Shown in pieces: positions 18,141 through 26,490 of a DNA stretch of 64,000 nucleotides (its first letter is position 1; each line of letters begins with the position of its first letter). Origin of the DNA: Clostridia bacterium (GTDB lineage: Bacteria > Bacillota > Clostridia > TANB77 > CAG-508); NCBI GenBank assembly GCA_900770415.1, contig CAAGKN010000007.1:62001-126000 (forward strand), read 5' to 3'. The translations under genes and the position numbers were made by a program. The notes below the pieces were generated by a model, which was not told the DNA's origin, did no database searches, and was given only the letters and a program-made list of their open reading frames with translations.

Positions 18141-20066
18141 ATGAAAAAATTAAACTTATTAATTTATTATATTTTATTTATTATATATGAGGAACTAGTA
18201 TTTTCTTGCTTGATATACAAAAGTTTTCCAACTAGTTTATGGCTTATAATATTATTCTCAATACCAATAGCTATAATTTTAAATTTAATAACAAGTGTAT
18301 TTAAGCCAAAAATAAATAAATTTCTAACATATATAATAACTATTGCTCTTATAATTTTATTTAGTGCACAAATTGTTTATTATAGCATGTATGAAGCAAT
18401 AATATCATTTTTCTCGATGATGCATGGTGGACAGATAACAGAATTTATGGAAGCAATTATTGATGTAGTTTTAAGAAATTGGTACGGAATAGCTCTATTT
18501 GCATTACCTTTGGTAATATTAATTGTATTGTCAAAAAAGAAAGTTTTACTATTTGAAAGAAATTCTTTAAAAGAAATAGCAATTAAGATGACTAGTGTTG
18601 TTGTAGTGCATTTAGTTGCACTATTATGTGTAAATTTTATAAATACAAATATGATGTACTCAAATAAAAATCTATATTACAATATACATGTTCCAAAAGT
18701 AACGGCAAACAGAATGGGACTTTTAACAACAATGAGGCTAGATTTGCAAAGATTTATATTTGGATTTGAAGAAAAATTATCAGTAGAAACAAGCACAACT
18801 CCAATAGAAGAGGAAGAGAATAGCTACAATGTAACATATATAGATTTTGATAAACTAATACAAAATGAAGAGAATAATACAATAAAAGAAATGCACGAAT
18901 ATTTTTCTTCACAAGAGGCAAGTAAAAAAAATAAATATACAGGGATGTTTAAAGGAAAAAATTTAATAGTTCTTGTAGGAGAATCATTTAGCTCATTAGC
19001 TATAAGAGAAGATTTAACGCCAAATCTATATAAACTATATAAAGAGGGATTCCAGTTTGATAATTTTTATACACCAATATTTCCAGTAAGCACGGCTGAT
19101 GGAGAATATATAACAGATACATCATTAATACCAAAAGAAGGAGTATGGAGCTTTTTAAAGGTAGCAGGAAACTATATGCCATATTCATATCCAAATGTAT
19201 TTGAAAAACAAGGATATTCATCGAATGCATATCACAATCATACTGCAACATATTATGAAAGAGATAAATATATAGAAACAATGGGGTATGATTCATATTT
19301 AGCAGTAGGAACAGGATTAGAAGATAGAATGGATACTTCAAATTGGCCGAATAGTGATTATGAAATGGTAAAAACTACAATGGATGACTATATCAACAAT
19401 GAAAAATTTATGGCATATTATATGACAGTAAGTGGACACATGAACTATACAAAAATAGGAAACATGATGGTATATAGAAATTGGGACCAAGTTAAAGATT
19501 TGCCATATTCTCATAAGGCAAAAAGCTATTTAGCAGCAAACATAGAATTGGACAAAGCTGTAGGAGAATTAATAAGAAGATTAGAAGAAGCAGGAAAGTT
19601 AGAAGACACAGTTATAGTAATTAGTGGAGATCACTATCCTTATGGACTAACATTAGAGGAAATAAACGAACTATCAACATTTGAAAGAGACGATAAGTTC
19701 GAAAAATATAGGATGCCATTTTTAATATGGAGTGGAAGCATGAAAGAACCAATAAAAGTAGAAAAAATAGGTTCAAGCTTAGATGTGTTGCCAACTGTAT
19801 TAAACTTATTTGGAGCAGAATTTGATTCCAGATTGCTAATAGGAAGAGACATTTTGTCAGATACAGAACCGCTAGTAATATTTTCAGATAGAAGTTTTAT
19901 AACAGACAAAGGAAGGTATAACGCTGTAACAGGAGAATTCATAGCAAATGAAGGAACGACAGTAGAAGAGGGATATGTTGATAAAATAAACACGATAATA
20001 TATAAAAAATATCAAATGTCTAGGCTAATTTTAGAAAACGATTATTATAGAAAAATATTTGAATAG
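18141..20066 (+). CDS. LtaS-like phosphoglycerol transferase / sulfatase-family enzyme
   Basis: About 641 residues. Five hydrophobic helices fill the first about 180 residues; an extracellular sulfatase-fold domain follows (about 270-600). NLIVLVGESFSSLA carries the first metal ligand, STADGEYIT the nucleophile region, YYMTVSGHMNY and VIVISGDHYPYG the later metal ligands. This is the layout of lipoteichoic-acid synthase and related glycerol-phosphate transferases that act outside the membrane on wall polymers. The start at 18141 follows AAAGGAG; the frame opens upstream at 18114. Whether it makes LTA or decorates another glycan is not known. Confidence 0.88.
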   Translation: MKKLNLLIYYILFIIYEELVFSCLIYKSFPTSLWLIILFSIPIAIILNLITSVFKPKINKFLTYIITIALIILFSAQIVYYSMYEAIISFFSMMHGGQITEFMEAIIDVVLRNWYGIALFALPLVILIVLSKKKVLLFERNSLKEIAIKMTSVVVVHLVALLCVNFINTNMMYSNKNLYYNIHVPKVTANRMGLLTTMRLDLQRFIFGFEEKLSVETSTTPIEEEENSYNVTYIDFDKLIQNEENNTIKEMHEYFSSQEASKKNKYTGMFKGKNLIVLVGESFSSLAIREDLTPNLYKLYKEGFQFDNFYTPIFPVSTADGEYITDTSLIPKEGVWSFLKVAGNYMPYSYPNVFEKQGYSSNAYHNHTATYYERDKYIETMGYDSYLAVGTGLEDRMDTSNWPNSDYEMVKTTMDDYINNEKFMAYYMTVSGHMNYTKIGNMMVYRNWDQVKDLPYSHKAKSYLAANIELDKAVGELIRRLEEAGKLEDTVIVISGDHYPYGLTLEEINELSTFERDDKFEKYRMPFLIWSGSMKEPIKVEKIGSSLDVLPTVLNLFGAEFDSRLLIGRDILSDTEPLVIFSDRSFITDKGRYNAVTGEFIANEGTTVEEGYVDKINTIIYKKYQMSRLILENDYYRKIFE

Positions 20067-20075
20067 AGAAAAGAA

Positions 20076-20117
20076 ATGAGAAAAAATGGGATTATTCCAT
20101 TTCTTCTCATCTTTTTT
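20076..20117. terminator. Terminator between convergent genes
   Basis: ATGAGAAAAAATGG pairs imperfectly with CCATTTCTTCTCAT and a T-run follows. It lies between the LtaS-like gene and the convergent DUF421 gene. Confidence 0.7.
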
Positions 20118-20118
20118 G

Positions 20119-20826
20119 TTATTCAAAAAATCCGTGTTTGTTTTGTTTATCTAATTTAATATATACACTTAAATTATTTTGATTATCACAAGTTGCAAGA
20201 AATACGTTTTTTATATCTGCTATTCCTTGCTTTTTTAAATTTTTTTCCAACCAATTAATATTATTACCTGTTTTTTCTAGATTTTCTTTTAACAGAATTC
20301 CATCTAAAATAACATTAATAGTAACATTTTCCTGCTGTGGATTAAGATTTAAATCTTCTGGCGTTGCAGACCTTTTTACACTTTTGGGAAGAAAACTAAT
20401 TCTACCATTTGGTTCTAGTATAGCTGTCTGAATATCACTTAAATTAAAATAGCCATTTATTCTACATTCCATTAAAAACTCATTTAAGTCTAGTTTGGAT
20501 GATTTAAAATTTTTTCTATACAATTTCCCATTGTCTAATAAAATTTTTGTTTTACCAGTAAAAAACCTTCTAATATTAAGGCTTTTGCAAGTTAAATAGG
20601 AAATTAAAAAAGTTACAAAACCATATACAAGCATTGCAACAACTGGTTCCATAAAATTATTTTCCAAAGAAGTAGACATTTCTGCTGCAATAGAACCAAT
20701 TGTAATACTAACAATATAATCAAACATAGTTAATTGTGACATTTCCCTATTTCCCATTAGTTTTGTAAGTAAAAATAATATAACTAAAGAACCTAAAGAT
20801 AATCCTATAATTTTTAAAATACTCAT
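20119..20826 (-). CDS. DUF421 (YetF-like) membrane protein
   Basis: 235 residues from the ATG at 20826, which follows TAGGTGA; the frame opens 40 codons further upstream but lacks a ribosome site. Three helices in the first about 90 residues include the DUF421 signature LTMFDYIVSITIGSIAAEM. The C-terminal part is soluble, with LEPNGRISFLPKS and a second small domain. DUF421 proteins are linked to spore or stress functions in Bacillota but are biochemically undefined. Confidence 0.85.
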   Translation of the reverse strand: MSILKIIGLSLGSLVILFLLTKLMGNREMSQLTMFDYIVSITIGSIAAEMSTSLENNFMEPVVAMLVYGFVTFLISYLTCKSLNIRRFFTGKTKILLDNGKLYRKNFKSSKLDLNEFLMECRINGYFNLSDIQTAILEPNGRISFLPKSVKRSATPEDLNLNPQQENVTINVILDGILLKENLEKTGNNINWLEKNLKKQGIADIKNVFLATCDNQNNLSVYIKLDKQNKHGFFE

Positions 20827-20936
20827 AAATTCACCTAAATATATTTTGGCAAAATTGCAAAATATTATACAAATTAAAATAAAATTGCAAAATATAGCTA
20901 ATTGTAATATAATAAAAAATAGTAAGGAGAATTTAC

Positions 20937-21971
20937 ATGAAATCAAAATATGCAGATTTAAAGAATGAAATAAATTTAGAAAAAATAAAAGAAGCGGCTA
21001 ACTCAATAAAAAATGGAGAATTAGTTTTATTTCCAACTGAAACTGTTTATGGAATAGGTGCAAATGCATTAGATGAAAAAGCCGTAAGCAAGATTTTTAA
21101 AGCAAAAGGTAGAGCTGGTGATAATCCATTAATTGTGCATATATCTAATTTGAACATGCTAGAAAATTTAGTACAAAATATTGGAGAAACAGAAAAAAAA
21201 TTAATGGAAAACTTCTGGCCTGGTCCTTTAACCATAATATTGAATAAAAAAGAATGTATACCATATAACGTAACAGCAGGGCTAGAAACAGTTGGAATAA
21301 GATTTCCAAGTAACAAAATAGCACAAGATTTAATAGAATTTTCAAAATTACCAATTGCAGCTCCAAGTGCAAATATATCTGGAAAACCTAGTGGAACAAA
21401 AATAGAAGATATAATTGGCGAATTAGATGGAAAAGTTGATTATATATTAGATGCAGGTATAACAGATATTGGAGTGGAATCAACAGTAATCAGAGTGGTA
21501 GATAATATAGTTCATATATTAAGGCCAGGTAAAATAACAAAAGAAGATATGGAAAAATTGGGTATAAAGGTAGAAGTAGAAAAACAAATAATGGAAGAAT
21601 GCAAACCTGATGAAAAAGTAATGTCACCAGGAATGAAATATAGGCATTATGCCCCAAATACAAAATGTTTGCTTGTTTATAGTAGTGATAACGAGAAACT
21701 TATAAATAAAATAAATGAAGAAATAGAATTAGAAAAGAATGTTTTAGTTTTAGGAAGAACAAGTAATTTAGAAAAGTATAAAACAAAAAATAAACTAGAT
21801 ATGGGAGAAACTCTGGAAGAAATAAGTCAAAACATTTTTACACTCTTAAGAAAAGTAGATTCATATAATGTGAATTTAGTAATTATTGAAGGAGTAGAAA
21901 AGAAAGGCTTAGGACTTGCAATAATGAACAGATTAATTAGAGCATGCGAGCACAATTATATAGAGATTTAA
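20937..21971 (+). CDS. tsaC: Threonylcarbamoyl-AMP synthase (Sua5/TsaC type)
   Basis: 344 residues: an N-terminal YrdC domain (about 15-205) with FPTETVYGIGANA, KAKGRAGDNPLIVH and PSANISGKPSGT, and a C-terminal Sua5 domain (about 230-344). The enzyme makes threonylcarbamoyl-AMP from threonine, bicarbonate and ATP for the t6A37 modification of ANN-decoding tRNAs. tsaB and tsaE of the same pathway are at 36.4-37.5 kb. AAGGAG precedes the ATG. The frame is intact. Confidence 0.95.
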   Translation: MKSKYADLKNEINLEKIKEAANSIKNGELVLFPTETVYGIGANALDEKAVSKIFKAKGRAGDNPLIVHISNLNMLENLVQNIGETEKKLMENFWPGPLTIILNKKECIPYNVTAGLETVGIRFPSNKIAQDLIEFSKLPIAAPSANISGKPSGTKIEDIIGELDGKVDYILDAGITDIGVESTVIRVVDNIVHILRPGKITKEDMEKLGIKVEVEKQIMEECKPDEKVMSPGMKYRHYAPNTKCLLVYSSDNEKLINKINEEIELEKNVLVLGRTSNLEKYKTKNKLDMGETLEEISQNIFTLLRKVDSYNVNLVIIEGVEKKGLGLAIMNRLIRACEHNYIEI

Positions 21972-22000
21972 TAGGCGGATTATAATCCGCCTAAAATTTT
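21972..22000 (+). terminator. Rho-independent terminator after tsaC
   Basis: TAGGCGGATTATAATCCGCCTA is a perfect palindrome directly after the stop, followed by a short T-run. Confidence 0.75.
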
Positions 22001-22031
22001 GCCTAAAATCTAGAATTTTCTAAGTAAATAC

Positions 22032-22060
22032 TTGACAAAATACAAAAAATAGTGTAAAGT
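22032..22060 (+). promoter_or_regulatory. Promoter of the ylxM-ffh-rplS operon
   Basis: TTGACA at 22032-22037 and TAAAGT at 22055-22060 with a 17-base spacer, about 100 bases before ylxM. The leader between shows no riboswitch that I recognise. Confidence 0.6.
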
Positions 22061-22160
22061 AATATAGCATTACGTTTTTAGAATGAAATATAATGCAAAT
22101 ACACCAATGAAAAGTGGGAAATACAAGTATCCCTAAATAAAAAGTAAAAGGAATAGTAAT

Positions 22161-22508
22161 ATGGAGAAAAATGTTAAAGTAAGTATGCTTTGCGAAGTGT
22201 ATGGAAATTTATTAACTAAAAAACAATTATCAATTTTGCAAGATTACTATGACAAAGACTTATCTCTATCAGAAATAGCACAAAATCAAGAAATAACAAG
22301 GCAGGCGGTTAGAGATATAATAAAGAAGGGAGAGAATAAACTTTTCGAATTGGAAGAAAAGCTTGGAATTATGAAAAAGACATTTAAACAAGAAGAAAAA
22401 ATAGCAATTATATTATCAGAGCTTACAAAAATTCAAAAAAGAAGTACAGACAAACAAGTTGCAGAAATCTTAACACACGTAAAAAAAGAACTAAACTGTT
22501 TAGTTTAA
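22161..22508 (+). CDS. ylxM: YlxM-family helix-turn-helix protein
   Basis: 115 residues with the YlxM pattern: CEVYGNLLTKKQLSILQDYY, then DLSLSEIAQNQEITRQAVRD, a sigma-like helix-turn-helix, and a Lys-rich C-terminal helix. It sits immediately upstream of ffh, the conserved position of ylxM, and is thought to affect signal-recognition-particle assembly or expression. About 110 bases separate it from ffh. Confidence 0.9.
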   Translation: MEKNVKVSMLCEVYGNLLTKKQLSILQDYYDKDLSLSEIAQNQEITRQAVRDIIKKGENKLFELEEKLGIMKKTFKQEEKIAIILSELTKIQKRSTDKQVAEILTHVKKELNCLV

Positions 22509-22618
22509 TCTTAAGATAAAACAAATTAGAAGCGAGTATAGAAAGACAGTTAAACTAAAAATTTTATGTGAAGACTAACACAACTAGACGAAGCTTATAA
22601 TTAGTTTGGAGGGGTAAT

Positions 22619-23973
22619 ATGGCATTTGAAGGACTATCTTCAAGACTACAAGCAATTACAAGAAAGCTTGGAGGTAAAGCAAGAATAACAGAAAGTGACC
22701 TAAAAGAAGTTATGCGTGAAGTAAAACTTGCTCTTTTGGAAGCAGATGTTAACTATAAAATAGTAAAAGAATTTATTTCAAGTGTAGAACAAAAAGCTTT
22801 AGGTCAAGATGTATTAAAGTCTTTAACACCTGGACAGCAAGTTATTAAGATAGTAAGAGATGAAATGACAGAGCTTTTAGGAGGAACTTTAAGTAAAATT
22901 AATTTCACACCAAATCCTCCAACAATAATAATGTTAGTTGGACTTCAAGGTTCTCGGAAAAACAACAACAGCAGGAAAACTTGCTAATCTTTTAAGAAAA
23001 CAAGGCAAAAAACCATTACTTGTTGCATGTGACGTATATAGACCAGCAGCTATAAAGCAATTACAAGTAGTTGGAAGCCAATTAAATATACCAGTTTTTG
23101 CAAATGAAAATACAAAAGATGTAGTTTTAATTGCAAAACAAGCTATGAGTATGGCAATGTCAAAGTTAAATGATGTAGTTATACTAGATACAGCAGGAAG
23201 ACTTCACATAGATGAAGAATTAATGCAAGAACTAAAAAATATTAAATCAAATGTAAAGCCACATGAAATATTATTAGTAGTAGACTCTATGACAGGTCAA
23301 GATGCAGTAAATGTAGCACAAAGCTTTAACGAAAATCTTGGAATAGATGGAGTAATACTTACAAAATTAGATGGTGATACTCGTGGTGGTGCAGCACTTT
23401 CAGTTAAAAAAGTTACAGGAAGACCAATAAAGTTTGCTGCAACAGGAGAAAAACTTAGCGATATAGAAGAATTCCATCCAGACAGAATGACATCTAGAAT
23501 ACTTGGAATGGGTGATATGCTTTCTGTAATAGAAAAAGCAGAAGAAGCATTTGATTTAGAAGAAGCAGAAAAGCTAGAAAAAAAATTAAAAAAACAAGAA
23601 TTTGACTTAGACGATTATTTAACTCAACTAAGGCAAATGAAAAAAATGGGTTCATTCTCATCAATTTTAAAAATGATACCAGGTATGAACAAATTTGGAG
23701 ACATAAAAGTTGATGATAAAGAATTCGTAAAAATTGAAGCAATAATATGCTCAATGACAAAAAAAGAAAAACAAAATACAAAGTTATTAAATGCAAGTAG
23801 AAGACAAAGAATAGCAAAGCGGCAGTGGAACTACTGTGCAAGATATAAATAAATTTATAAATTCATACGAAATGACTAGAAAATTAATGAAAAAAATGCA
23901 ATCTAATAAAGGTGGAATGAGAAACATGATGAAAAATTTAGATGCAAATTCATTAAAAGGTATGAAATTCTAA
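22619..23973 (+). CDS. ffh: Signal recognition particle protein Ffh, with two +1 recoding sites
   Basis: Ffh is the SRP GTPase that targets membrane proteins. The restored product has 450 residues, the normal length: N domain (1-about 95), G domain (about 100-295, with LDTAGR, TKLDGDTRGG) and Met-rich M domain (with SMTKKEKQN, SRRQRIAKGSGTTVQ). The frame breaks twice. Site 1: GGT TCT C GGA AAA at 22955, the P-loop GLQGSGKTTT, where Gly113 is invariant. Site 2: AAG C GGC AGT at 23820, the M-domain AKGSGT, also conserved (Gly401). Both zero-frame codons are CGG. Straight reading stops at 22987 and 23852. GGAGGGG precedes ATG 22619. ffh is essential, so a decayed gene is very unlikely. Confidence 0.93.
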
Positions 23974-24065
23974 TTGATATTAATTTTTTAAATTTTAATA
24001 AATAAATGATGCAGGAAACGTAAAAACGGTTCTAAAACATCGAATTTTAAAAAGGAGGAAGAAAA

Positions 24066-24302
24066 ATGGTAAAAATAAGACTACAAAGGGCAGGTAAGAA
24101 AAAAGCACCATTTTATCACATAGTTGTTGCTGATTCTAAATCACCAAGAGATGGAAAAATAATTGAACAAATAGGAACATACAACCCAATGACAGAACCA
24201 TCTGAATTAGTATTAGATAGAGAAAAAGTAGCTCAATGGATAAAAAACGGAGCAAAACCAACAGATACAGTAAAACGTTTAATAGAAAAGGAGGCAAAAT
24301 AA
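24066..24302 (+). CDS. rpsP: 30S ribosomal protein S16
   Basis: 78 residues, standard for S16, beginning MVKIRLQRAGKKKAPFYHIV with SPRDGKIIEQIGTYNP. AAGGAGG precedes the ATG. It lies in the canonical order ffh-rpsP-khpA-rimM-trmD-rplS. The 92 bases after ffh hold no gene. Confidence 0.98.
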   Translation: MVKIRLQRAGKKKAPFYHIVVADSKSPRDGKIIEQIGTYNPMTEPSELVLDREKVAQWIKNGAKPTDTVKRLIEKEAK

Positions 24303-24303
24303 T

Positions 24304-24534
24304 ATGAAAGAAACATTAGAATTAATAATAAACAGCTTAGTAAACGATAAAGAAGCAGTTTCTATTAATGAAATAGACGGAGAAAAATCTGTTATATTTG
24401 AAGTAAAAGTAGCTGAAAATGATATGGGTAAAGTAATTGGTAAAGAAGGAAGAATAGCAAAAGCTATAAGAACAATTATGAAATCATTAGCAGCAAAAGA
24501 AGAAAAAAGAATTACAATAGAATTTATTGATTAA
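24304..24534 (+). CDS. khpA: KH-domain RNA-binding protein KhpA
   Basis: 76 residues with the type II KH motif in GKVIGKEGRIAKAIRTIM (GxxG). KhpA works with KhpB (Jag) as an RNA-binding pair in Gram-positives. It starts 1 base after rpsP ends and precedes rimM by 11 bases. Confidence 0.94.
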   Translation: MKETLELIINSLVNDKEAVSINEIDGEKSVIFEVKVAENDMGKVIGKEGRIAKAIRTIMKSLAAKEEKRITIEFID

Positions 24535-24545
24535 GGTATAAAAAT

Positions 24546-25052
24546 ATGGAAGAATATTTTGAAATTGGTCAAATAGTTAATACATCTGGACTAAAAGGTA
24601 TTTTGAAAATAAAACCATTTACAGATGATATTAAAAAATTTAGTAATTTAAAAACGATATATATAAAAACTAAAAATGGTTTAACAGAATTTAAAATAGA
24701 ACAAGTAAGATATGTAAAAAATATGGTAATGCTTAAACTAGCTGGAATAGATACAGTAGAAGAAGCAGAGAAATACAGAAATTTATATATCAAAGTTCTA
24801 AGAGACCAAGAAGAAGAATTAGAAGAAGGTTCCTACTATGTTGTAGATATCTTGGGATGCAAGGTAAATACTGATGCAAACCAAGAATTAGGAAAGATAG
24901 TAGATGTTTTTCAAACTGGAAGTAATGATGTATATGTTGTAAAAGATGAACAAGGAAAACAAATTTTGTTACCAGCAATTAAGCAAGTAATAAAAAATGT
25001 GGATATAAAAAATAAAATTATAACAGTTCATTTATTAGAAGGATTAGTATGA
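24546..25052 (+). CDS. rimM: Ribosome maturation factor RimM
   Basis: 168 residues. The N-terminal RimM domain (about 5-85) has GQIVNTSGLKGILKIKPFTDD, and the C-terminal PRC-barrel (about 92-168) has YYVVDILGCKV and ILLPAIKQVIKNVDIKNK. RimM binds S19 and helps 30S assembly. Its stop overlaps the trmD start by four bases (ATGA). Confidence 0.95.
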   Translation: MEEYFEIGQIVNTSGLKGILKIKPFTDDIKKFSNLKTIYIKTKNGLTEFKIEQVRYVKNMVMLKLAGIDTVEEAEKYRNLYIKVLRDQEEELEEGSYYVVDILGCKVNTDANQELGKIVDVFQTGSNDVYVVKDEQGKQILLPAIKQVIKNVDIKNKIITVHLLEGLV

Positions 25053-25724
25053 AAATTGATATACTTACACTTTTTCCAGAAATGTTTGAGCCGTTAAAAC
25101 AAAGCATTTTGGGAAGAGCAATAGAAAATAATTTAATAGAAATAAATTTAATTAATATTAGAGATTTTTCTAAAGATAAGCACAAAAAAGTAGACGATAC
25201 ACCTTATGGTGGAGGCGCAGGAATGGTAATTAGAGCAGATGTAGTATATGATGCATTTAAATCTCTAAACTCCACTAATGCAAAAACAATATTTTTATCA
25301 CCACAGGGAAGTACATTAAACCAGAATAAAGTGCAAAAACTATCGAATGAAGAGCATTTAATACTACTATGTGGACATTATGAAGGCATAGATCAAAGAG
25401 TACTAGATGAAATAGTTGATGAAGAAATATCAATTGGAGACTATGTACTAACAGGAGGGGAATTACCAGCGATGGTATTAGTAGATGCTGTTAGCAGATA
25501 TATAGATGGAGTTATAAGCAAGGAATCAGTAGAAGAAGAATCATTTTCAAATGGATTACTTGAATATCCACAATATACAAGACCAGAGATATTTTTAAAT
25601 AAACAAGTACCAGAGGTTTTAAAATCTCGGAAATCATAAAGAAATTGAGAAATGGCGTAAACAAAAGGCCATGAAAATAACAAAACAAAAAAGACCAGAT
25701 TTATTAAGAAAGGAGATTATATAA
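25049..25724 (+). CDS. trmD: tRNA (guanine37-N1)-methyltransferase TrmD, with +1 recoding site
   Basis: TrmD methylates G37 of tRNAs for CCN, CUN and (in E. coli) CGG codons and guards against +1 slippage. The restored product has 224 residues. The SPOUT trefoil knot is visible: GGGAGMV, LLCGHYEGIDQRV and SIGDYVLTGGELPAMV. The break is at TCT C GGA AAT (extra C 25628, zero-frame CGG, Ser193-Gly194), restoring LKSGNHKEIEKWR, the conserved C-terminal motif of TrmD. Straight reading stops at 25639. The restored stop TAA at 25722 overlaps the rplS ATG by one base, as in a tightly packed operon, which further supports the restored frame. Confidence 0.93.
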
Positions 25725-26194
25725 TGGACATAATCAAATCAATCGAGCATGAACAAATGAAAAGCAAAATCCCTTACTTAAAAGTAGGAGATACAGTAAA
25801 AGTTCATGTAAGAGTTAAAGAAGGAAACAGAGAAAGAATACAAGTTTTCGAAGGAATAGTAATTAAAAAACAAGGTGGAGGAGTAAATGCAACATTTACA
25901 GTAAGAAGAATTTCTTATGGAGTAGGTGTAGAAAAGACATTTTTAATTCACTCACCAGCAGTAGAAAAAGTAGAAGTTGTAAGAGTAGGTAAAGCTAGAA
26001 GAGCAAAACTATACTACTTAAGAGACAGATTAGGAAAATCTGCTAAGACTAAAGAAAAAGTAGGAGCAAGAATTGAAACTAAAGAGCTTACTATAAAAGA
26101 AGAATTAGCAGAAGAACCTGCAGAGGAAGTTAAAGAAGAAGTTGTTACAGAAGCAGCAGCAGAATCTACAACAGAAGAACCAAAAGCAGAATAA
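25724..26194 (+). CDS. rplS: 50S ribosomal protein L19 with acidic C-terminal extension
   Basis: L19 bridges the subunits near the decoding region. Residues 1-about 118 match L19: PYLKVGDTVKVHVRVKEG, RIQVFEGIVIKKQGGG, FLIHSPAVEKVEVV and RRAKLYYLRDRLGKSAK. A further about 38 residues (KEELAEEPAEEVKEEV and so on) are almost only Glu, Ala, Val and Thr, making the protein about a third longer than typical L19. AAGGAG precedes the start, which overlaps trmD by one base. A terminator follows. Confidence 0.96.
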   Translation: MDIIKSIEHEQMKSKIPYLKVGDTVKVHVRVKEGNRERIQVFEGIVIKKQGGGVNATFTVRRISYGVGVEKTFLIHSPAVEKVEVVRVGKARRAKLYYLRDRLGKSAKTKEKVGARIETKELTIKEELAEEPAEEVKEEVVTEAAAESTTEEPKAE

Positions 26195-26202
26195 TAAAAG
26201 AT

Positions 26203-26235
26203 ATAAGCCTTTCAATTATGAAAGGCTTATTTTTT
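26203..26235 (+). terminator. Terminator of the ffh-rplS operon
   Basis: ATAAGCCTTTC and GAAAGGCTTAT enclose AATTAT and are followed by TTTTT. Confidence 0.88.
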
Positions 26236-26490
26236 GTTAAAAAGTGTGGAAGAGTCATTTTTCTTGGATAGATAAAAATGAGGTCTCCCTAAGGAAAAAG
26301 AGAAAAAATGGGGAAATTTGTAATTTAAATGTAATAAAATTTTAATATAAGAGGAGAAAACAGCTAGGTGTTGAAAAACCGTAAGTAAATAGAACTTCAA
26401 AAATTTGTTACAAAAAAATACATATATTGATTTAATTTTTTTTTAATAGTAAAGTAAAATTAATAAAAAGTATTTTAGGAGGACATTTTT

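Noticed and set aside
22061..22160. Riboswitch or SRP RNA before ylxM
   Set aside because: The leader is short and lacks the SRP Alu/S-domain features or a known aptamer core.
13620..25724. The split genes as pseudogenes
   Set aside because: Ffh, TrmD, AcpS and TsaE are normally essential, the rest of each gene is well conserved, and no other damage is seen.
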